A stretch of 8,649 nt of DNA from Pelomonas sp036404855 (lineage in GTDB: Bacteria; Pseudomonadota; Gammaproteobacteria; Burkholderiales; Burkholderiaceae_C): assembly GCF_036404855.1 (NCBI RefSeq), contig NZ_DASWYS010000201.1, positions 1 to 8,649 on the forward strand, in the 5' to 3' direction. Numbering within the stretch: the first letter of the stretch is position 1; every line of letters starts with the position of its first letter. Positions 6,381-8,649 of the stretch are shown here, piece by piece. The translations under genes and the position numbers were made by a program. Under the pieces are notes generated by a model, which worked only from the letters and a program-made list of their open reading frames with translations, ran no database searches and was not told the origin of the DNA.

Positions 6381-8498
6381 ATGAAGATATGGATCCAAGC
6401 CCTGGCCGGCTTGTTGCTGGTGGCGCTGCTGCAGCCCGCCGGGAGCGCGCCCGTGGAGGACGGCTACGACCTGTGGCTGCGCTACCGTGCGCTGCCGCCG
6501 GCCCCCCAGGCCCAGTTGCTGGCGCGCGCCCGCCGCATCGTCCATGCCGAACCGGCGTCGCCCACGCTGCAGGCCGCCGTCGCCGAGTTGAAGCGGGGCG
6601 TGGCCGGGCTGACGGGGCGCGAACCGGCGTCGTCGGCTCAGCCGGTGGACGGCGCGCTGATGCTCGTCACGCCGGCGAACGCGCCAGCCGGCGTCGAACT
6701 GCCCTGGGGGCAGCTGGGGCGCGAAGGCCATGTGCTGCGCAGCCTCAGGCTGGGCGGGCGGGCCGTGACGCTGATCGCGGCCAACACCGACGTGGGCCTG
6801 CTCTACGGCAGCTTCGCCTGGCTGCGCGCGGCGCAGACCGGCATCGACCTGTCCCGGCTGGACCAGCGCGCCGTTCCCCAGGTCGGGCTGCGCCTGCTCA
6901 ACCACTGGGACAACCTGGATCGCACGGTGGAGCGCGGCTATGCCGGCGCGTCGATCTGGGACTGGTGGAAGCTGCCCGGCATCCTGGACGCGCGCTACAA
7001 GGACTACGCGCGTGCCAACGCGTCGCTGGGGCTGAATGGCACGGTGCTGAACAACGTGAATGCCAAGGCCGATTCGCTGACCGCGCCCTTCCTCGCCAAG
7101 GCGGCGGCGCTGGCCCACGTGTTCCGGCCCTACGGCATCAAGGTCTGGTTGTCGGCCCGTTTCTCCGCGCCGGTGGAGCTGGGAGGGCTGACGACGGCCG
7201 ACCCGCTGGACCCGGCCGTGCGGGCCTGGTGGAAGGCCAAGGCCGACGAGATCTACCGGACCATCCCCGACTTCGGCGGCTTCCTCGTCAAAGCCAATTC
7301 CGAAGGCCAGCCTGGCCCGCAGGACTACGGCCGCAACCATGCCGATGGCGCCAACATGCTGGCCGAGGCCCTGGCGCCGCATGGCGGCCGTGTCATGTGG
7401 CGGGCCTTCGTCTATGCGCCCGACGCGAGCGACCGCGCGGCCCAGGGCCATGCCGAGTTCCAGCCGCTGGACGGCCGGTTCGCGGCCAACGTCATCGTGC
7501 AGGTCAAGAACGGTGCCATCGATTTCCAGCCGCGCGAACCCTTCCATCCGCTGTTCGGCGCGATGCCCAGGACGCCGCTGGCGCTGGAGCTGCAGATCAC
7601 CAAGGAGTACCTGGGCTTCTCGACCCACCTGGTCTACCTGGGGCCGCTGTTCGAGGAGGTGTTGCGCGCCAGGCCCGACGGCGCGACGGTGGCCCAGCAT
7701 GTCCAGGCGATTGCCGGCGTGGCCAACGTCGGCACGGACCGCAACTGGAGCGGCTCGGACTTCGACCAGGCCAACTGGTACGCCTTCGGCCGCATGGCCT
7801 GGGATCCGGGCCTGGCCTCGGCCGATGTGGCACGCGAATGGGTGCAGCAGACCTTCACCTCCGCGCCGCGTGCGGTGGACAGCATCGTGGCCATGATGAC
7901 GGCCTCGCGCGAGGCCGTGGTCGACTACATGACGCCGCTGGGGCTGCATCACCTGATGGGCACCGGCCACCATCATGGCCCCGCGCCCTGGGTGGACAAC
8001 CTGGAGCGGGCCGACTGGAACCCGGTCTATTTCCACCGCGCCGGCCGCGATGGCATCGGCTTCGACCGCTCGCCCCGCGGCAGCAATGCGGTGGCCCAGT
8101 ACGCGCCCGCGTGGGCTGCGCGCCTGTCGCGGCCCGAGACCACGCCCGAGGCCTGGCTGCTGTGGTTCCACCACCTGCCCTGGGACTACCGGATGGCCTC
8201 GGGCCGCAGCCTGTGGGCCGAGCTGGTCGCCCGCTACGACCGCGGGGTGGAGAGCGTTGGCGCGCTGCGGGTGCAGTGGGCCGGCCTGCGGGGGCACATC
8301 GATGCCCGGCGCCACGCCGACGTGGCGGCCCACCTGGCCGTGCAGGAGCAGGAGGCGCGCTGGTGGCGCGATGCCTGCATCGCCTACTTCCAGTCCGTGT
8401 CGGGCCTGCCGCTGCCGGCGGGGGTGCGCCCTCCTGAGCAGCCGCTCGACGCCTACAAGGCGCTGCGCTTCAATTTCGCCCCGGGGCGGGGCGGCTGA
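6381..8498 (+). CDS. aguA: GH67 alpha-glucuronidase, exported
   Basis: Family 67 alpha-glucuronidase, 705 aa, removing (4-O-methyl)-D-glucuronic acid from the non-reducing terminal xylose of aldouronic acids by inversion. Residues 1-22 are a signal peptide: MK, a hydrophobic core (LAGLLLVALL) and a likely cleavage near A20-G-S22; a proline at 24 argues against cutting after A23. A GH67 amino-terminal domain (about 25-150), a catalytic barrel (about 165-480) and a helical carboxy-terminal domain follow. Catalytic residues are visible: E308 (acid, in KANSEGQPGPQ), D381 (in GAIDFQPREP) and E409 (in LQITKEYLG). Spacings of 73 and 28 equal those in Cellvibrio GlcA67A (E292/D365/E393). HHLMGTGHHHGP (523-534) is the conserved carboxy-domain motif. 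Full length, no damage. It is divergent from the transporter/xylosidase operon and shares its control region. Periplasmic location is inferred from the signal peptide. Confidence 0.95.
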   Translation: MKIWIQALAGLLLVALLQPAGSAPVEDGYDLWLRYRALPPAPQAQLLARARRIVHAEPASPTLQAAVAELKRGVAGLTGREPASSAQPVDGALMLVTPANAPAGVELPWGQLGREGHVLRSLRLGGRAVTLIAANTDVGLLYGSFAWLRAAQTGIDLSRLDQRAVPQVGLRLLNHWDNLDRTVERGYAGASIWDWWKLPGILDARYKDYARANASLGLNGTVLNNVNAKADSLTAPFLAKAAALAHVFRPYGIKVWLSARFSAPVELGGLTTADPLDPAVRAWWKAKADEIYRTIPDFGGFLVKANSEGQPGPQDYGRNHADGANMLAEALAPHGGRVMWRAFVYAPDASDRAAQGHAEFQPLDGRFAANVIVQVKNGAIDFQPREPFHPLFGAMPRTPLALELQITKEYLGFSTHLVYLGPLFEEVLRARPDGATVAQHVQAIAGVANVGTDRNWSGSDFDQANWYAFGRMAWDPGLASADVAREWVQQTFTSAPRAVDSIVAMMTASREAVVDYMTPLGLHHLMGTGHHHGPAPWVDNLERADWNPVYFHRAGRDGIGFDRSPRGSNAVAQYAPAWAARLSRPETTPEAWLLWFHHLPWDYRMASGRSLWAELVARYDRGVESVGALRVQWAGLRGHIDARRHADVAAHLAVQEQEARWWRDACIAYFQSVSGLPLPAGVRPPEQPLDAYKALRFNFAPGRGG

Positions 8499-8512
8499 TG
8501 CGTCTCCAAATA

Positions 8513-8526
8513 TGATTGCGCAAACA
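8513..8526. promoter_or_regulatory. Candidate LacI-family operator and -10 upstream of the LacI gene
   Basis: TGATTGCGCAAACA is a 14-bp dyad with six of seven base pairs matched, centred on the CG step and containing the perfect palindrome TTGCGCAA (8516-8523). A central CG in an even palindrome is the usual LacI-family operator form. TATGAT at 8511-8516, one base from the -10 consensus, overlaps its left arm; no good -35 is seen. The gene start is 27 nt downstream, which fits negative autoregulation. Confidence 0.5.
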
Positions 8527-8541
8527 ACCCCACCACCATCC

Positions 8542-8547
8542 GAGGGA
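8542..8547 (+). promoter_or_regulatory. Shine-Dalgarno of the LacI-family gene
   Basis: GAGGGA, 5 nt before a TTG start codon at 8553. It supports the non-ATG start, since no in-frame ATG lies before the helix-turn-helix. Confidence 0.6.
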
Positions 8548-8552
8548 CCCCT

Positions 8553-8649
8553 TTGAAGCCAACCGCACGTGCTGGTCGCAGCACCAAGGTCGCCACCATT
8601 GCCGACGTGGCCAAGCTGGCCGGGGTGTCGCCCATGACGGTGTCGCGGG
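8553..8649 (+). CDS. LacI-family transcriptional regulator, first 32 codons (runs off right edge)
   Basis: Only the amino-terminal DNA-binding region is present. It opens MKPTARAGRSTK and continues VATIADVAKLAGVSPMTVSR (13-32), the classic LacI-family helix-turn-helix in which A-D-V-A-x-x-A-G-V-S and T-V-S-R form the two helices. The start is TTG, chosen for the GAGGGA site and because it places the helix-turn-helix about 13 residues in. The sugar-binding domain is outside the window, so the effector cannot be read. Neighbouring aguA suggests a xylan-, xylose- or glucuronate-responsive regulator, and the operators at 6281-6290 and 8513-8526 are its candidate targets. It could be cotranscribed with aguA (54 nt gap, no terminator seen) or use its own promoter. 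Confidence 0.87.
   Translation, partial: MKPTARAGRSTKVATIADVAKLAGVSPMTVSR

Noticed and set aside
6267..8333. 688-codon open frame antisense to aguA
   Set aside because: The complementary plus strand encodes a full GH67 enzyme with its catalytic residues. The antisense translation is His/Arg/Gln/Gly-rich without domains, typical of GC-rich shadow frames.
6389..8437. 682-codon plus-strand frame overlapping aguA in another frame
   Set aside because: It overlaps aguA almost completely, and its translation is Arg/Ala/Gly/Pro-rich without domains.
8477..8488. Perfect GC palindrome CGCCCCGGGGCG at the end of aguA as a terminator
   Set aside because: It has no loop and no following T-run, and lies inside the coding sequence; likely chance in GC-rich DNA.

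Overview
The window is a carbohydrate-utilisation locus for glucuronoxylan (xylan carrying (4-O-methyl)glucuronic acid side chains) from a high-GC Gram-negative bacterium. Codon third positions are strongly G/C-biased. An exported GH67 alpha-glucuronidase beside ExuT-type and GPH-type transporters and a xylose isomerase suits a proteobacterial plant-polymer degrader. Burkholderiales (Roseateles/Mitsuaria-like) is my best guess, with Xanthomonadales or Caulobacterales as alternatives; the sequence alone does not settle this.

Layout: positions 1-6125 are one tightly packed minus-strand operon. In transcription order it holds a possible 27-codon leader ORF (6208-6125), an ExuT/ACS-family hexuronate-type MFS transporter (6125-4605), a ROK-family XylR-like repressor (4602-3400), a cytoplasmic GH43 beta-xylosidase (3383-1749), a GPH-family sugar:cation symporter (1704-148) and the start of xylose isomerase xylA (99-1, running off the left edge). 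Gaps between genes are 2-48 nt. Divergently, on the plus strand, are an exported GH67 alpha-glucuronidase (6381-8498) and, 54 nt after it, the first 32 codons of a LacI-family regulator (8553 onward, running off the right edge).

The divergent intergenic region (about 6209-6380) is the control point. It carries a perfect 10-bp palindrome GTAGCGCTAC resembling xylose/xylan operators of LacI-type XylR proteins, a second inverted repeat GAAAT-N7-ATTTC, and weak promoter-like hexamers on both strands. A second LacI-type palindrome (TGATTGCGCAAACA) sits just before the LacI gene and suggests autoregulation.

Inferred pathway: AguA removes (Me)GlcA from aldouronic acids in the periplasm. The ExuT-like carrier imports the freed uronate and the GPH carrier imports xylo-oligosaccharides or xylose. 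GH43 splits xylo-oligosaccharides to xylose inside the cell, and XylA isomerises xylose to xylulose. Two regulators of different families (ROK and LacI) may read xylose and a uronate or xylan signal. No xylanase, xylulokinase or uronate-catabolic gene lies inside the window. No RNA gene, insertion sequence or CRISPR array was seen, and no stretch over 300 bases lacks a gene. The system is recognisable; the least explained parts are the leader ORF, the two-helix C-terminal extension of the ExuT-like carrier and the operator architecture.
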